This document shows, piece by piece, positions 9,229 to 10,688 of a DNA stretch of 10,688 nucleotides. Origin of the DNA: Neocallimastix lanati (nom. inval.) (lineage: Eukaryota; Neocallimastigomycota; Neocallimastigomycetes; Neocallimastigales; Neocallimastigaceae); contig JACVTC010000730.1 of assembly GCA_016946835.1 (NCBI GenBank), positions 1 to 10,688 on the forward strand, in the 5' to 3' direction. The notes below the pieces were generated by a model that saw nothing but the letters and a program-made list of their open reading frames with translations, did not search any database and was not told where the DNA came from. Made by a program: the position numbers and the translations under genes. Position 1 is the stretch's first letter; each line of letters begins with the position of its first letter.

Positions 9229-9515
9229 GGGAGAGTTGCATTTCCCCAAATTGCATTTCGCCAGGTTGCATTTCGACAAGTAGAGTATTGATATAAATAA
9301 ATGAATAAATAAATAAATATTAGTTCAAAATATATTTTTTTTAAAATTGTTTTTATGCGATATTAATAATATTTAATTTTATTTATTGATTTATTTATTT
9401 ATTTAATAATTTCAATTTGTCGAAATGCCACATTTTTTTAATACGCCACATACTTTCAAAAAAATTGGCGAAATGCAATCTGGCGAAATGCAATTTGGCG
9501 AAATGCCCCACACCC
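9229..9515. mobile_element. MITE-like element with 52-bp terminal inverted repeats
   Basis: The 287-bp element begins GGGAGAG and ends CACACCC. Its terminal 52 bases (9229-9280 and 9464-9515) are inverted copies matching at 44 of 52 positions by eye. Each arm is built from 15-bp sub-repeats around TTGCATTTCGCCA (left at 9236, 9251, 9266; right, inverted, at 9466, 9481, 9496). The interior is AT-rich and also partly inverted, with ATAAATAAATGA-like sequence facing TTTATTTATTT. An extra inverted copy of the TTTCGACAA variant lies at 9417-9430. There is no open frame, so it would be non-autonomous. The AAATAAT satellite lies on both sides. AATAAATAA abuts both ends, consistent with a 9-bp target duplication as made by Mutator- or Merlin-type transposases. 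The superfamily is not settled. Confidence 0.7.
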
Positions 9516-9582
9516 AATAAATAATAAATAATAAATAATAAATAATAAATAATAAATAATAAATAATAAATAATAAATAATA
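9516..9582. repeat. 7-bp satellite AAATAAT, right block
   Basis: About nine clean AATAAAT units directly adjoining the right end of the inverted-repeat element. It is the same unit and strand orientation as the left block, so the element appears to have landed inside one array. Confidence 0.93.
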
Positions 9583-9970
9583 AAATAATAATGATTATTA
9601 ATAATTTATATATTATTTATTTCGCCTAATCATTGAATCACATGATAATATTATTATTATTTAAATAAAAATATACAAAATAACTTAATTATTATTATAT
9701 TGTTATTATTAGAAAAAATAATATGAATCTTTTAAACAAAATTATATAATTGTATTTATAAAAAAGAATTATTTAAATAATTTTAAAATATAAATTTTAA
9801 ATCAAAATTAGAAAATTAATTTTAATAAAAATTCTATTATTATCCAAGTAAATAAATAAACATAGTCAATAAATAAAATAATAATTAAATAAAATAGAAA
9901 TTAAAAAAAAATATATAACTTTTGAATATCAAATATAAATTTTTTATAATATAAATATGAAGTATTAAAA
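9583..9970. promoter_or_regulatory. AT-rich 5' flank of the LRR gene
   Basis: No gene and no clear promoter element. A lone TTTCGCC at 9620-9626 echoes the sub-repeat core of the neighbouring inverted-repeat element but is too short to mean much. The A-rich leader just before the ATG at 9971 is typical of AT-rich protists and fungi. Confidence 0.4.
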
Positions 9971-10688
9971 ATGAAACAAATCATATTTGGATTGGTCTTT
10001 ATTCTTCTTGTAAATCAATATATATTATTAATAGATGCCACAACCGTATTAATAAGAGATTGTGAAATATTAAAAGGAATTTATGATTCATATAAAATTA
10101 AAAATTTTCAAAGTAATTGTTGTAATATGAGTAATGTTAATTGTGAAATTATCAATAAAGAGCCTCGTATGACAGAATTGTATGTCTTATTTTTAAATAA
10201 ATAAAATATTAAAAAAATATATAAGTTTATTAAGATGTTAAATAAATAATTTTATTCAATTATAATATAAATTCTATTAGAGATTTATCAAATAAAGATA
10301 TAGGTGAAATTCCAAGTAATATAATAAATTTAAATGAACTTAAAAAAATTGTGAGTAAAAAAATGACATTTAAAAAAAAAAAAATTATGATTTAGAAATT
10401 TTGGAAATTGATTATAATATATTTAAATTAATTAAATTTATATATATATATATATATATAATTAAAAAATGAAATTTTAAATTAATAGAAATCTTAAAGG
10501 AAATAATTTAAATGGCGAAATTCCCACTTATCTAAGTAAATTAACTCATCTTGAAGAAATGTAAATATAATATTTTTTGAATATAAATATTATAATATTT
10601 AAAATAATAATATTAAATAGTAATTACTTATTTTCTTATTAAATTAATTTATTTTATATGTATATAAATATATTAAATATAGTAATTT
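9971..10688 (+). CDS. secreted leucine-rich-repeat protein, 5' part, probable frameshift
   Basis: Exons as I read them are 9971-10179, 10281-10350, 10489-10560 and 10683 onward, leaving the window after 6 bases. Exon 1 encodes a signal peptide (hydrophobic residues 4-21, likely cut near Ala23) and a cysteine-bearing N-cap (Cys31, Cys50-Cys51, Cys58) resembling the cap before plant-type LRRs. Exons 2 and 3 each encode one repeat of the xLxxNxLxGxIP class: DLSNKDIGEIPSNI and NLKGNNLNGEIPTYL. Donors are GTATGT, GTGAGT and GTAAAT. Introns 1 and 3 are phase 2, splitting the conserved Leu/Ile codon. Exon 3 is 72 nt, exactly one repeat. Exon 2 is 70 nt and ends in phase 0, so joining it to exon 3 meets TAA at 10495-10497 and gives 95 residues. 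One base too many in the A7 run at 10342-10348 would explain this. It is either a pseudogene or a sequencing error. The product would be secreted or surface-exposed; its ligand is unknown. Confidence 0.75.
10180..10280 (+). other. LRR gene intron 1
   Basis: The donor GTATGT follows GAATT and the acceptor TATTAG ends at 10280. Splicing rebuilds a Leu codon (TT|A) and continues directly into the first repeat. Without splicing the frame stops after seven more codons, which is why the unspliced frame appears to end at 10204. Confidence 0.85.
10351..10488 (+). other. LRR gene intron 2
   Basis: The donor GTGAGT is at 10351 and the acceptor AATAG ends at 10488. The intron contains a poly-A run (10371-10383) and an AT dinucleotide run (about 10440-10460). 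The exon 3 frame is closed by a TAA at 10478-10480, so this acceptor is the only one that can open it. That makes the phase conflict with exon 2 real. Confidence 0.8.
10561..10682 (+). other. LRR gene intron 3
   Basis: The donor GTAAAT is at 10561. Of two AG candidates, the one ending at 10620 opens into a stop after a few codons. The one ending at 10682 rebuilds ATT and continues AAT TT, matching the start of a further repeat (Ile-Asn-Leu/Phe). The latter is preferred, leaving only six bases of exon 4 in view. Confidence 0.65.

Noticed and set aside
8953-9279. Two overlapping minus-strand frames with a LLFIIYY heptad
   Set aside because: A 7-bp unit without a stop on that strand is open in all three frames, so the heptad is an arithmetic product of the satellite.
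8981-9582. CRISPR-like array or telomere
   Set aside because: The repeats are contiguous with no spacers, and the unit AAATAAT is not a known telomeric repeat. The sequence continues into ordinary genes on both sides.
9620-9626. Stray TTTCGCC as a remnant of the inverted-repeat element
   Set aside because: Seven bases are too few; no flanking similarity to the 15-bp sub-repeat.

Overview
This is a eukaryotic nuclear window. It is extremely AT-rich between genes and full of homopolymers and short tandem repeats. Its two recognisable genes are cut by short introns (97-218 nt) with GT...AG ends, several with a GTAAGT/GTATGT-type donor. The base composition, together with a secreted leucine-rich-repeat gene built as one repeat per exon, best fits an anaerobic gut fungus (Neocallimastigomycota). 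An amoebozoan such as a dictyostelid is the main alternative. This assignment is inferred from style and gene content, not from a database match.

Layout. 1-470: AT-rich spacer, a 20-bp palindrome and a long TTTA/TTTG microsatellite. 471-980: an isolated island of about one-third GC with no intact gene; both edges carry the same 11-bp word in inverted orientation, so it may be an old, decayed transposable element. 981-2787: AT-rich spacer with a weak, possibly relic coding patch near 1540-1760 and a long poly-T/poly-A foldback near 2370-2485. 2788-4480 (minus strand): a complete six-exon gene for a CYRI/FAM49 family protein (Rac1-binding regulator of the Scar/WAVE actin pathway), 313 residues as I splice it. 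4481-8965: about 4.5 kb of AT-rich sequence without a gene, with poly-T tracts, palindromes and a 46-bp tandem duplication. 8966-9582: a 7-bp satellite (AAATAAT) split by a 287-bp MITE-like element with 52-bp terminal inverted repeats, each made of 15-bp sub-repeats. 9971-10688 (plus strand): the 5' part of a secreted LRR protein gene (four exons seen, running off the window), with an apparent one-base frameshift in a poly-A run of exon 2.

The two genes are unrelated in function: one is a cytosolic or membrane-anchored actin regulator, the other a secreted or surface protein. I see no multi-gene system here. The most unusual item is the inverted-repeat element inside the 7-bp satellite, where the repeat phase on either side is compatible with a 9-bp target duplication.
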